64,000 nt of DNA. It comes from Sphingosinicella xenopeptidilytica. GTDB lineage: Bacteria > Pseudomonadota > Alphaproteobacteria > Sphingomonadales > Sphingomonadaceae. A model generated the notes under the pieces. That model made no database searches. It was not told the origin of the DNA and saw only the letters and a program-made list of their open reading frames with translations. The position numbers and the translations under genes were made by a program. Below, piece by piece: positions 9,025-17,712 of the stretch; positions within the stretch are counted from its first letter, which is position 1; each line of letters begins with the position of its first letter. Location of the stretch: NCBI RefSeq assembly GCF_042676985.1, contig NZ_JBHTIK010000002.1, positions 248,001-312,000 on the forward strand, given 5' to 3'.

Positions 9025-10083
9025 GTGAAGTCCTATTTCCGCCCCACCGGCTTCGTTGATGCGCCCTTCGGCTACGACGGGCGGGTAGCGCGGCTCGCGG
9101 GTGGGCTCACGTGGTTCTCGGCGGTCGAGGTCATCGAGCGCAGCGGCGGCAAGCGCGTTTCGCAGCGTCTGGTGCCCATCTCGGAAATCGATACGGCGAA
9201 CCCGCTCTGGGCGCGGCTCACCGCGCCGCGTGCGGCGATCCAGCTCGGCGAGCGCACGGTGCGCTTTTCCGAGCCTTCGGTGATGGCGATCCTCAATCGC
9301 ACGCCGGACAGCTTCTCGGATGGCGGCCGCCACGCGACCGACGACGAGGCCGCTGCCGCTGCCGTCGCGATGGCGGCGGAGGGTGCGGCGATCATCGATG
9401 TCGGCGGCGAGTCGACCCGTCCGGGTTCTGCCGAGGTGTGGGAGCAGGACGAAATCTTGCGTGTCGCGCCCGTCATCGAGCGGCTGGCGAAGGCAGGTGT
9501 CGCGGTCTCGATCGACACGCGCAAGAGCGCCGTGATGGCCGATGCCCTGTCGCGCGGCGCGGGCATGGTCAACGACGTCTCCGGCCTCACGCACGACGAA
9601 CGCGCGCTCGAAACCATCGCAAACGCCGGTTGTCCCGTCGTCATCATGCACACCCAGGGCGGCCCCGAGACGATGCAGCGCGATCCGCAGTACGAAGACG
9701 CACTGCTCGACGTGTACGACTGGCTGGAAACGCGCATCGATGCGGCCGTCGCGGCGGGTATCGCGCGCGACAAGATCCTCGTCGATCCCGGCATCGGCTT
9801 CGGCAAGACCGTGCGGCATAACCTCGAAATCCTGAACGGCCTGTCGCTGTTCCATGGCCTCGGCGTGCCCGTTCTGCTCGGCGCCAGCCGCAAGCGCATC
9901 GTCGGCGCGCTTTCGAACGAGGCGCCGGTCGATCGCCGCCTCGGCGGTTCGCTCGCGCTGGTGATGACGGCGATCGGGCAGGGCGTGCAGATGGTGCGCG
10001 TCCACGATGCCTTCGAATCGGTGCAGGCCATCCGCGTCTGGCGGGGCCTGCGCGACGCGGCGCTCAGCCCGCCCACGCTGTAA
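9025..10083 (+). CDS. folP: Dihydropteroate synthase with N-terminal extension
   Basis: FolP joins p-aminobenzoate to the pterin pyrophosphate in folate synthesis. All TIM-barrel signatures are present: TPDSFSDGG at residue 93, DVGGESTRPG, SIDTRKS, NDVSGL, DPGIGFGKT and LLGASRKR. At 352 aa it exceeds the usual 270-280, because about 75 extra residues precede the first strand; this part reads FRPTGFVDAPFGYDG and is not recognised. The residue after the conserved Asn is Arg (NRTPDSF) where most enzymes have Val. The GTG start lies 3 bp after ccrM. A start inside the extension is less likely, since the frame is fully open and GC3-rich. Confidence 0.93.
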   Translation: MKSYFRPTGFVDAPFGYDGRVARLAGGLTWFSAVEVIERSGGKRVSQRLVPISEIDTANPLWARLTAPRAAIQLGERTVRFSEPSVMAILNRTPDSFSDGGRHATDDEAAAAAVAMAAEGAAIIDVGGESTRPGSAEVWEQDEILRVAPVIERLAKAGVAVSIDTRKSAVMADALSRGAGMVNDVSGLTHDERALETIANAGCPVVIMHTQGGPETMQRDPQYEDALLDVYDWLETRIDAAVAAGIARDKILVDPGIGFGKTVRHNLEILNGLSLFHGLGVPVLLGASRKRIVGALSNEAPVDRRLGGSLALVMTAIGQGVQMVRVHDAFESVQAIRVWRGLRDAALSPPTL

Positions 10084-10159
10084 GTCATCGTCCGAAAGGG
10101 CATCTGCCGCTTGTGAGCGCGCCCGGCGCGCGGGTAGAACGCTGCCGTATCTGGCGGGA

Positions 10160-11392
10160 GTGGCCCCCATTCGATTCGTGCTTGGATTGCTGGCTCTTAT
10201 CCTGTTCGCCGGGGCGGCTGCGCTCACCGGCGAGCGGATCGCCGCGCCCGGCGTGCCGAGCGCATCCGACGTGCGCGCCGCGCGCAACCTTGCGGTTGCG
10301 CTGGCTGAGGTCGCCGCTGCCGACGAGCCTTCGCCGGTCACGGCCTCGATCGCGGACATGGAGGGCGCCGCGCGCGTGCTCACCAACGGTGTGCCCCGGC
10401 TTCGCCTGTCCCCCCGCGTCGCGGACGACGCGCTCGCCGTGAAGGCGGCTTTCCGCCTTTCAGGCGGCACATGGCTCACGGGCGGTGTGCGCATCGCCGA
10501 GGTGGAGGACTACGGCTACCCGCAGATTTCCGCGAACATCGGCACGCTGCCGATCCCGGCGCTGCTGCTTGAACCGCTGCTTGGCCTTGCCCACAAGGCG
10601 GCGGAGATGCGCGCCGGCACACGCTTCCCCACGACGCGCGAGGCGATCCTGGCGTTCGAGGCGGGGAAGGGGACGGCGAACGTCGTGCTCGATCTCCCGC
10701 AGGGGCTGCTCAAGGGTGTCAGCAAGCTCGCGCCGTCCGATGACGCAATCGACGGGCAGCGGGTGAACAGACTTTATGCAAGGACGATGGCGAGTCTGGC
10801 TGGCCGGCCGCTTGACCTGTCGGAAGTTTACGCAGCGATGTTCGCCGGTGCGCCGCGAAGCGGCGATGGCGCGCGAACGCACGCGCGCGCCGCGATGGTT
10901 GCTGCGGCGATGGTGGTCGTCGGGCCGCGCACCGCGCGTCTTGCGCGTGGCGCGGAGGCAAGCTTCAATCCCGAATTTCCGGCGACGCTGGATGTCTCGC
11001 TGGCCGGTCGCGACGATCTTGCCAAGCACTTCGCGCTGTCGGCGGCGCTTGCCGCGTCCGCCGATCCCGCCATCGGGCGGGCACTCGGCACGTGGAAAGA
11101 ACTCGACGACAGCCTCGCGGGCGGCAGCGGCTTCTCCTTTGTCGATCTGGCGGCCGACCGTGCCGGGTTGCGCTTCGGCGAGGCGACGACGGATCCTGCG
11201 CGCGCGGCACGGCTCATGTCGCGGCTCGTAGCCGGCGCGGACCTGCTGCCACTCACCGCGCTCGGTTTCAGCGAAGGTATGAACAGCGATGCCTTCGAAC
11301 GCCGCTACCGCGACATTTCGAGCGCGGAGTACGCGGCGGCCGTTGCGCGCGTTGACCGCGCGCTCGACACGCTTCCTATGATGGCGCGTTAA
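10160..11392 (+). CDS. Hypothetical membrane-anchored envelope protein
   Basis: The protein is about 410 aa. One N-terminal hydrophobic segment (FVLGLLALILFAGAAAL) suggests a signal anchor with the rest in the periplasm. The C-terminal region has H-F, then KELDDS and GSGFSFVDLAAD-AG. This pattern recalls the DUF2279/YfiM-type periplasmic proteins, but the match is only by eye. The start is uncertain: GTG at 10160 and GTG at 10178 are both possible and neither has a well-spaced ribosome-binding site. It follows folP by 76 bp and may belong to the same transcript. Function unknown. Confidence 0.7.
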   Translation: MAPIRFVLGLLALILFAGAAALTGERIAAPGVPSASDVRAARNLAVALAEVAAADEPSPVTASIADMEGAARVLTNGVPRLRLSPRVADDALAVKAAFRLSGGTWLTGGVRIAEVEDYGYPQISANIGTLPIPALLLEPLLGLAHKAAEMRAGTRFPTTREAILAFEAGKGTANVVLDLPQGLLKGVSKLAPSDDAIDGQRVNRLYARTMASLAGRPLDLSEVYAAMFAGAPRSGDGARTHARAAMVAAAMVVVGPRTARLARGAEASFNPEFPATLDVSLAGRDDLAKHFALSAALAASADPAIGRALGTWKELDDSLAGGSGFSFVDLAADRAGLRFGEATTDPARAARLMSRLVAGADLLPLTALGFSEGMNSDAFERRYRDISSAEYAAAVARVDRALDTLPMMAR

Positions 11393-11431
11393 GAAAAACC
11401 GTTACCCAGCCAAAACGCAGTGATTTTTTGG

Positions 11432-12613
11432 CTAGTTCAGCCGTTCGACCGCCAGCGCTGTTGCTTCGCCGCCGCCGATACAGAGGCTGGCGACACCCTT
11501 CGTGAGCCCCGCGTCGCGCAGCGCGCCGAGCAGCGTGACGATCACGCGCGCGCCGCTCGCCCCGATCGGGTGACCGAGCGCGCAGGCGCCGCCGTGGACG
11601 TTCACCTTGTCCTCGTCGAGCCCGAGGTCGCGGATCGCGCACATCGCCACCACCGCGAAGGCCTCGTTGATCTCGTAGCGGTCCACGTCGCTTGCCGACC
11701 AGCCGACCTTCTTCAGCAGCTTCTCGATCGCGAACACCGGCGCGGTCGTGAACCACGCCGGGGCCTGCGCGTGCGTCGCGTGGCCGAGGATGCGGGCGAT
11801 CGGCGTTAGCCCGCGCGCCTTCGCGGTCGATTCGCGCATCAGCACCAGCGCCGCGGCGCCGTCAGAGATCGACGAGCTGTTCGCCGCCGTCACCGTGCCG
11901 TCCTTCGCGAAGGCGGGCTTCAGCGTCGGAATCTTGTCGAGCTTCGCCTTGCCGGGCTGCTCGTCGATGCTCACCGTCACGTCGCCGCCACGGCCGGAAA
12001 CCGTTACCGGCACGATCTCGTCCGCGAACTTGCCGTTCGCGATCGCGGCCTGCGCGCGCGTCGTCGAACGCACGGCGTAAACGTCCTGCGCCTCGCGCGT
12101 GAACTGATAGTGGCGCGCGGTTTCCTCGGCGAACGTGCCCATCGCGCGGCCCTTGTCGTAGGCGTCCTCAAGGCCGTCGAGGAACATGTGGTCCTTCACC
12201 TCGCCGTGGCCCATCCGGTATCCGCTGCGCGCCTTCGGCAGCAGGTAGGGCGCGTTCGTCATCGATTCCATGCCGCCCGCGACCATGATCTCGGCGCTGC
12301 CTGCGAGGATGATGTCGTGCGCGTCCATCGTGGCCTTCATGCCCGATCCGCACATCTTGTTGAGCGTGGTCGCGCCGACGCTTTCGGGAAGCCCCGCGCC
12401 GAGCAGCGCCTGACGCGCCGGGGCCTGGCCCTGGCCTGCGCCGAGCACGTTGCCCATGATCACCTGATCGATATCAGCTGCTGGAACGCCCGCCTCCTCG
12501 AGCGCGGCGCGGATCGCGGCGCTGCCGAGCTGGCTTGCGGTGAGGCCGGAAAGGTCACCCTGAAAGCCGCCCATGGGGGTGCGCTTCGCGCCGACGATCA
12601 CGATTGGGTCCAC
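11432..12613 (-). CDS. Thiolase (acetyl-CoA C-acyltransferase)
   Basis: This 393-aa thiolase has Cys88 in NKMCGSGMKA as the acylated nucleophile, His in CALGHPIGASG and Cys in ASLCIGGGEA as the acid/base pair. It could work in the biosynthetic direction (acetoacetyl-CoA) or in beta-oxidation; sequence alone does not decide. The start is GTG at 12613 (VDPIVIVGAKRTPMG), preceded by an AGGAG site about 8 nt away. It begins 5 bp after the peptide-binding lipoprotein gene ends, so both are probably on one mRNA. A second thiolase lies at 37682. Confidence 0.94.
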   Translation of the reverse strand: MDPIVIVGAKRTPMGGFQGDLSGLTASQLGSAAIRAALEEAGVPAADIDQVIMGNVLGAGQGQAPARQALLGAGLPESVGATTLNKMCGSGMKATMDAHDIILAGSAEIMVAGGMESMTNAPYLLPKARSGYRMGHGEVKDHMFLDGLEDAYDKGRAMGTFAEETARHYQFTREAQDVYAVRSTTRAQAAIANGKFADEIVPVTVSGRGGDVTVSIDEQPGKAKLDKIPTLKPAFAKDGTVTAANSSSISDGAAALVLMRESTAKARGLTPIARILGHATHAQAPAWFTTAPVFAIEKLLKKVGWSASDVDRYEINEAFAVVAMCAIRDLGLDEDKVNVHGGACALGHPIGASGARVIVTLLGALRDAGLTKGVASLCIGGGEATALAVERLN

Positions 12614-12618
12614 GGGTG

Positions 12619-14175
12619 CTACTCCTCTTTCGTTCCGCTCATGGCGAGGCCGGACAGCGGATGCGCGCCGGCGACATTGTTTTCCCAGCCCGTCACACGC
12701 GGCGATACCAGCGACCAGCGGATCGGCGACAGGACGGCAATCAGCGGCGCATCCTCGGAAATCAGCCGGTTCGCGCGCCGCTGGAGCTGGATGCGCGTAC
12801 CGGGGTCGTCCTCGGCGGCCGCGTCGGCGAGTAGCTGGTCGACCGCGGGGTTGCAATAGCCGCCAAGCCGCACCGCGCAGGTGAAGGGTTGCAGGAACGT
12901 GTCGGCGACCGGTGCGCGCGCGATGCGCTCGACGGCGGCAAGGTCGAAGTCGCCCTTCTCGATCGCGCGCCGGTGCGAAAGCGGCCCACGCGCATAGGCC
13001 TTCACGCGCACGCCGATCGCGCCCCACGAATTGCTGATCGCGGCGAGCAGATCGGCATGTTCGCGGCCGTGCGGGATCGCGACCGACAGCGTCAGCGGCT
13101 GGTCGAACGTGTAGCCGGCTTCCGCGAGCAGCCGCACCGCCTCGCTCTCGCGCACGTCCGCGGACCACCCGGCCCAGTCGCCCGCGCTTCCGGCATAGGC
13201 GTCGGGCAGCGTCGGCGGCAGCGCCGAATAGGCGGGCTGCAAGCCGGCGACGCCGAACAGGCGCGAAAGGACGCCGGCGCGATCGAAGGACATGGCGAGC
13301 GCGCGGCGCACGCGCACGTCGGCGAGCGGGCCGGAGCCTGTGCGTGCCAGATAGAAATAGAGCCCCCATGTCGGCTCCAGCCGCAGCGCCTGCGAATCGA
13401 CGCTCGTCCGCGCGGCGCGCAGCCCGGTGAGGCGGCCGCCGCTCACGATATCGAGCTCGCCCGCGTTGAAGCGCCGGATTGCGCCCTCTGCATCGGCGCG
13501 GGAGAGTATGGCCCCGGCGAGCGAGACCGTATCGGCCGCATAGTAAGCGCTGTTCTTCACGAGGTGCAGTGTGCCGTCCGCGTCGCCCGCGTCGTCGGCC
13601 TTCGTGAATGCGCCCGAAGCCGGCGGAGCCTTGCCCGCGCGGGCAATCGCCGCCGCCGGGTCGGCGAGCAGTTGCAGCAACGCCGGTTCGGGCTTGGCGA
13701 GCGTGATCACCACCGTATCGGGCCGTGGATCGGAAACGCCGAGCATCCGCGCCGGGCGCCGGTTCGCGGTGATCAGCGCGGCGTTCTCGATCATCATCAG
13801 CTCGTCGCGGAGCGGATTCCCGGAGCCGGGGCTGACGATGCGCCGCATCACGGCAACGACATCGCCGGAGGTGAGCCGCCGTCCGTCCGCCCAATAGGCC
13901 TCGCGCAGCTTGAACACGTAGGTGAGCCCGTCGTCGCTGACCCGCCAGCTGAGCGCCAGCGACGGCACGACCCGTCCGCTCGGCTCCAGCGTCGTGAGTC
14001 CGATGTGCATGGCGCGCGCCGCGGCGTTTTCGAGGCTGTCGTCGGCAACGAGGCTCGCGCCGTCGTCGTTCACGAAGGCCATGCGCAGCGTGCTGTCGCC
14101 GTCGCCGTCCGCAGCGCGGTCGCAGCCGCCGAGGGCGAGCAGGGTGCAGGCGGTTATGAGGGCGGCGCGGATCAT
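12619..14175 (-). CDS. Peptide ABC-transporter-type substrate-binding lipoprotein
   Basis: This 518-aa SBP_bac_5 (DppA/OppA-like) protein starts with a lipoprotein signal, MIRAALITACTLLALGGC, with lipobox Cys18. Family features include PSLALSWRVSDDGLTYVFKL, YWADGRRLTSGDVV and, near residue 297, VRVRRALAMSFDR. Such proteins deliver oligopeptides or other oligomers to an ABC importer, but no permease or ATPase gene is next to it, so it is an orphan binding protein here. The palindromic repeat doublet starts about 20 bp upstream of its start codon. Confidence 0.9.
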   Translation of the reverse strand: MIRAALITACTLLALGGCDRAADGDGDSTLRMAFVNDDGASLVADDSLENAAARAMHIGLTTLEPSGRVVPSLALSWRVSDDGLTYVFKLREAYWADGRRLTSGDVVAVMRRIVSPGSGNPLRDELMMIENAALITANRRPARMLGVSDPRPDTVVITLAKPEPALLQLLADPAAAIARAGKAPPASGAFTKADDAGDADGTLHLVKNSAYYAADTVSLAGAILSRADAEGAIRRFNAGELDIVSGGRLTGLRAARTSVDSQALRLEPTWGLYFYLARTGSGPLADVRVRRALAMSFDRAGVLSRLFGVAGLQPAYSALPPTLPDAYAGSAGDWAGWSADVRESEAVRLLAEAGYTFDQPLTLSVAIPHGREHADLLAAISNSWGAIGVRVKAYARGPLSHRRAIEKGDFDLAAVERIARAPVADTFLQPFTCAVRLGGYCNPAVDQLLADAAAEDDPGTRIQLQRRANRLISEDAPLIAVLSPIRWSLVSPRVTGWENNVAGAHPLSGLAMSGTKEE

Positions 14176-14197
14176 CGGGTTCGGTCTAGAGCCTGAT

Positions 14198-14301
14198 CGT
14201 TTGGGATGGAAGCGCAGTGCGCTTTCATCCCAAACGTGAATCAGTCTCTATTATTAGCTTTGGACAGCGATTCACGTTTCAGGCTGAAGAAGCCTGAAAC
14301 G
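14198..14301. repeat. REP-like palindromic doublet with shared arms
   Basis: Two palindromes lie side by side. The first (14198-14236) has 19-nt arms around one central base with a single mismatch that would be a G-U pair in RNA. The second (14275-14301) has perfect 11-nt arms around GAAGA. Both share the outer ends GATCGTTT and AAACGTGAATC, but in opposite orientation: AAACGTGAATC at 14232-14242 and its complement GATTCACGTTT at 14269-14279. This arrangement is typical of dispersed REP/BIME-type elements. The copy number in the genome cannot be seen from here. Confidence 0.65.
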
Positions 14302-14537
14302 ATCGCGGTCCAGACCAGCAGTGTGGCAATTTCAGCCACGAGTTTTTGGATTTCGTCACGAATCTGACCCGCACGTGCGCTAGGCTCAGATTCTCGAAGC
14401 GCGGAGGTCTTTTCCTGCGCGCTGCGGTTCCCCCAAACCGACTTTGCCGGCGGCGCAGAAATGCGCCGCCGATCTTTCATGCACCCTGTCATGAAGGCGC
14501 GATTGCATGGGGCGGCGCGCGTCGGTAAGCCTTGCAT
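14241..14537 (-). CDS. Possible small membrane protein (weak)
   Basis: This is an open frame of up to 98 codons whose C-terminal half could form one helix (LVAEIATLLVWTAIVSGFF) followed by a basic tail. Its last codons run through the second palindrome of the repeat doublet, and its 5' end overlaps the cysteine synthase start on the other strand. Codon third positions are less GC-rich than in neighbouring genes. No family is recognised and no good ribosome-binding site was found. It may be spurious. It is listed because nothing else occupies most of 14176-14506. Confidence 0.25.
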   Translation of the reverse strand: MQGLPTRAAPCNRAFMTGCMKDRRRISAPPAKSVWGNRSAQEKTSALRESEPSARAGQIRDEIQKLVAEIATLLVWTAIVSGFFSLKRESLSKANNRD

Positions 14538-15553
14538 TCACCATGCCAAGTCACGCCTCCCGCGCGCCAGCGCACGATATCCTGAAGCTTATCGGCGGTA
14601 CGCCGCTTGTCCGCCTGCGCGGCCCATCCGAACGGACCGGCTGCACGATCCTCGGCAAGTGCGAGTTCCTCAATCCCGGCGGCTCGGTGAAGGACCGTGC
14701 GGCGCTCTACATGATCGAGGCGGCGGAGCGCGAAGGCCGGCTGAAACCCGGCGGCGTCGTTGTCGAAGGCACGGCCGGGAACACCGGCATCGGGCTTGCC
14801 GTCGTGGCGAACGCCAAGGGGTATCGCACGATCATCGTTATGCCCTCGAACCAGTCGGTCGAAAAGATGGCGACGCTGCGCGCGCTCGGCGCCGAGCTGG
14901 TGCTGGTGCCGCCGACGAAATATGCCGACCCCGAGCATTTCCAGCATCGCTCGCGGCGCATCGCGGAGGAAACGCCGGGCGCGATCTGGGCCGGGCAATT
15001 CGACAATCTCGCGAACCGGCAGGCGCATATCGAGACCACCGCCGAGGAGATCTGGGCGGATACCGGCGGCGCTGTGGACGGCTTCACCTGTTCTGTGGGC
15101 ACCGGCGGCACGCTCGCGGGCACGGCGATAGGCCTCAAGGCGAAGAACGCGGAGATCCGTATTGCGCTCACCGATCCCTACGGCGCGGCCATGTATTCGT
15201 GGTTTTCGCGCGGCGTGCTGGAGCCGGAGGGCTCGTCGCTCGCCGAAGGCATCGGGCAGGGCCGTGTCACGGCGAACATCGACGGCGCGCCGGTCGATAC
15301 GCAGTTCCGCGTGACGGACAAGGAGGGGCTCCGCGCCATCCACGATCTGCTTATCGAGGAGGGGATCAGCCTAGGGCTTTCCTCGGGCATCAACATCGTC
15401 GGCGCGGAAAAGCTCGCCGCCGAGATGGGGCCGGGTCACACGATCGTCACCGTGCTTTGCGATTCCGGGCTGCGCTATCTCTCCAGTCTCTACAATCCCG
15501 CGTGGCTGGCGGAAAAAGGCCTGCCGGTGCCGGACTGGCTTGCCAAGCCGTGA
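14507..15553 (+). CDS. Cysteine synthase A-like PLP enzyme
   Basis: This fold-type II PLP enzyme makes cysteine from O-acetylserine and sulfide. The 348-aa protein has the PLP lysine in NPGGSVKDRAA near residue 64, the substrate loop EGTAGNTGIGLA (most CysK proteins have EPTSGNTGIALA), the phosphate-binding GTGGTLAG, and DSGLRYLS at the end. The changed loop fits the alphaproteobacterial cysteine synthase A branch. The ATG at 14507 has GAAGG about 12 nt upstream; the ATG at 14543 is an alternative that lacks such a site. It heads a run of six closely packed genes. Confidence 0.9.
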   Translation: MGRRASVSLAFTMPSHASRAPAHDILKLIGGTPLVRLRGPSERTGCTILGKCEFLNPGGSVKDRAALYMIEAAEREGRLKPGGVVVEGTAGNTGIGLAVVANAKGYRTIIVMPSNQSVEKMATLRALGAELVLVPPTKYADPEHFQHRSRRIAEETPGAIWAGQFDNLANRQAHIETTAEEIWADTGGAVDGFTCSVGTGGTLAGTAIGLKAKNAEIRIALTDPYGAAMYSWFSRGVLEPEGSSLAEGIGQGRVTANIDGAPVDTQFRVTDKEGLRAIHDLLIEEGISLGLSSGINIVGAEKLAAEMGPGHTIVTVLCDSGLRYLSSLYNPAWLAEKGLPVPDWLAKP

Positions 15554-15560
15554 TACCCGG

Positions 15561-16280
15561 ATGAGCACCATCGTCCGCTTCGACAATGTCGGCCTGCGCT
15601 ACGGCACGGGCGCGGAGGTGCTGCGCGACATCGGTTTCCGGCTCGAAACCGGCGCGTTCATGTTCCTCGTCGGCTCGTCGGGCGCGGGCAAGACCTCGCT
15701 CCTCCGGCTGCTCTATCTCGCGCAGCGCCCGTCGCGCGGCCGCATCGACATGTTCGGGCGTGATATCACCAGCCTGCCGCGCACGGCGCTCCCTGCGCTC
15801 CGCCGCCGCATCGGCGTCGTGCTTCAGGATTTCCGCCTGATCGAGCACCTCACCGCCTTCGACAATATCGCCCTGCCGCTCCGCATCGCGGGCGTGCACG
15901 AGGCGGAGGTGAAGGCGCATGTCGACGAGCTGATGGCATGGGTCGGCCTCGCCGAGCGGCGCGATGCGCGCCCCGCCGTGCTTTCGGGCGGCGAGCAACA
16001 GCGCGTCGCCATCGCGCGCGCAGTGATCGCGCGGCCCGATATCCTGCTTGCCGACGAGCCCACCGGCAACGTCGATCCCGAGATGGCCGGGCGGCTCCTG
16101 CACCTGTTCCATGAACTCAACCGCCTCGGCACCACGGTCGTGGTGGCGACGCACGCGCTGCACCTGATGTCGCGCGTGCCTTCCGCAATCACGCTGCGGC
16201 TCGATCGCGGCGAGATGCTCGATCCGATGGGCGTGCTGCGCAACCCGCCGCCGGTCGAGCCCGCGGAGCTTCGCGCATGA
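15561..16280 (+). CDS. ftsE: Cell division ATP-binding protein FtsE
   Basis: FtsE powers FtsX to activate peptidoglycan hydrolases at the septum. The 239-aa ABC ATPase shows Walker A GSSGAGKTS near residue 38, Q-loop VLQDFRLI, signature LSGGEQQRV, Walker B ILLADEPTGNVD and the switch His in VVATHALHL. The short LQDFRLI segment and the adjacent ftsX identify it. The ATG at 15561 lies 7 bp after the cysteine synthase stop. Its stop overlaps ftsX (ATGA). Confidence 0.95.
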   Translation: MSTIVRFDNVGLRYGTGAEVLRDIGFRLETGAFMFLVGSSGAGKTSLLRLLYLAQRPSRGRIDMFGRDITSLPRTALPALRRRIGVVLQDFRLIEHLTAFDNIALPLRIAGVHEAEVKAHVDELMAWVGLAERRDARPAVLSGGEQQRVAIARAVIARPDILLADEPTGNVDPEMAGRLLHLFHELNRLGTTVVVATHALHLMSRVPSAITLRLDRGEMLDPMGVLRNPPPVEPAELRA

Positions 16281-17170
16281 TCGCGTGGCTGCAACCGCGC
16301 GCGCAGCGCTATCGGTTCCTGCCCGAAGGGCGCTGGGCAGGCGGCGCGTTGCCGTGGATCATCGGCATGATGACGTTTCTCGCAACGCTCGCACTCGCGG
16401 GCGGCATGGCGCTTTCGAATGGTGCGGCTGCGCTCACCGGGGGGCTTTCGCGCAGCTTCACCGTGCAGATCGTCGAGCCGAACCCTGATTTGAAGCGCGA
16501 GCAGACCGCGGCCGTCGCCGCTTTGCTGCGCGCGCGTGCCGATCTCGCGGACGTCGTCGTGCTCGGCGACAGCGAACTGCGTGCGCTGGTCGAGCCGTGG
16601 CTCGGCTCCGGCAACATCGGCGAGGAGCTGCCGCTTCCGACGATGATCGATGCGCGCTGGAAGACCGGTACGGGCGACATGGCCGCGATCGGCGAGGCCG
16701 TTCGCGCACTCGCCCCCACCGCCCGCATCGACACGCACGCCCAGTGGTTCCGCCCGCTCGCGGGGGTCGTCGAGGTGCTGAAATGGCTTGCCGTTTCGAT
16801 CGGCGTGCTCGTCGTCGCCACGACCGCGGCGATCGTCGCGCTCTCCGTCCGCGCCGCGCTCAGCACGCACGGCCCGACGATCGAGACGCTGCACATCATG
16901 GGCGCCGAGGATCGCACCGTCGCGGCGCTGTTCGAATATCGCTATGCCATTCAGGGCCTCGTCGGGGGCGTGATCGGCGCGATCGCGGGGCTCGCCGTCA
17001 TCATCGTCATCGGCAATCTGCTCGGCCAGTTCGGCGGCGGGCTTGCGGGTGAAGTCAGCCTGTCGCCGCTCGGCTGGACGGCGCTTGCCGCCGTGCCGCT
17101 GCTCGTGGCGCTGCTCACGATCCTCACGGTACGCATCACTGTCGGACGGAGGCTGAGGCAGCAGTTATGA
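16277..17170 (+). CDS. ftsX: Cell division protein FtsX
   Basis: This is the permease partner of FtsE, 297 aa. It has an N-terminal cytoplasmic part, a first helix at about residues 28-50, a periplasmic domain of about 110 residues, and three C-terminal helices (VLKWLAVSIGVLVVATTAAI; YAIQGLVGGVIGAIAGLAVI; WTALAAVPLLVALLTIL). The segment HGPTIETLHIMGAEDR just after the second helix is the conserved FtsX coupling region. Start and stop overlap ftsE and the YdcF-like gene by 4 bp each. Confidence 0.94.
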   Translation: MIAWLQPRAQRYRFLPEGRWAGGALPWIIGMMTFLATLALAGGMALSNGAAALTGGLSRSFTVQIVEPNPDLKREQTAAVAALLRARADLADVVVLGDSELRALVEPWLGSGNIGEELPLPTMIDARWKTGTGDMAAIGEAVRALAPTARIDTHAQWFRPLAGVVEVLKWLAVSIGVLVVATTAAIVALSVRAALSTHGPTIETLHIMGAEDRTVAALFEYRYAIQGLVGGVIGAIAGLAVIIVIGNLLGQFGGGLAGEVSLSPLGWTALAAVPLLVALLTILTVRITVGRRLRQQL

Positions 17171-17712
17171 CCGCGGTTCTCGTGCGCTCCGCCATGCTGC
17201 TCGCGCTCGCATGGATCGCGGGTTTCGTCTGGTTTGTGCTCAGCCTGCCCGAACCCGCGCCGGATGACATCCGCACCGAAGGCATCGTCGTGCTCACCGG
17301 CGGCCCCGGCCGCATCGCGCGCGGCGTCGATCTGCTGCGCGCGGAGAAGGCGGAGCGGCTGCTCATCTCGGGCGTCGATGCCAGCGTCCGGCCGATCGAG
17401 CTCGCCGTCGAGCTGAACGTGCCGGCGGACGTGTTCGAATGCTGCATCGATCTCGGCAAGGAGGCCGCGGACACGCGCGGCAACGGCGAGGAGATGGCCG
17501 CGTGGGTGAAGCAGCACAAATACAAGTCCGTGCGCCTCGTCACCTCGCAGTTCCACATCAAGCGCGCGACGGCGGAAGCGCGCGCGCGCATAGGCGCGGG
17601 GGTCACGCTCGTTCCCGATGCGGTCCCTGCGCGCCTCTCTGCGCGCCTGCTCGCGCTTGAATACAGCAAGTTCCTGTTCCGGCGCCTGCTGCTGCTACTG
17701 GGTGAGGCCTGA
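17167..17712 (+). CDS. YdcF family (DUF218) protein
   Basis: This 181-aa protein has one N-terminal membrane helix and a DUF218 Rossmann-like domain: IVVLTGGPGRIARGVDLL, AERLLISG and RLVTSQFHIKRA. Family members such as ElyC/SanA/YdcF influence envelope integrity in enterobacteria. The biochemical activity is not established. It overlaps ftsX (ATGA) and the acyltransferase gene (TGATG), so it appears to be made together with divisome and phospholipid genes. Confidence 0.9.
   Translation: MTAVLVRSAMLLALAWIAGFVWFVLSLPEPAPDDIRTEGIVVLTGGPGRIARGVDLLRAEKAERLLISGVDASVRPIELAVELNVPADVFECCIDLGKEAADTRGNGEEMAAWVKQHKYKSVRLVTSQFHIKRATAEARARIGAGVTLVPDAVPARLSARLLALEYSKFLFRRLLLLLGEA

Noticed and set aside
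7894..10494. 866-codon open frame on the minus strand
   Set aside because: It lies opposite ccrM and folP, which match known families throughout. The translated product is Arg/Asp/His-rich with no family pattern, as expected for antisense reading of GC-rich genes.
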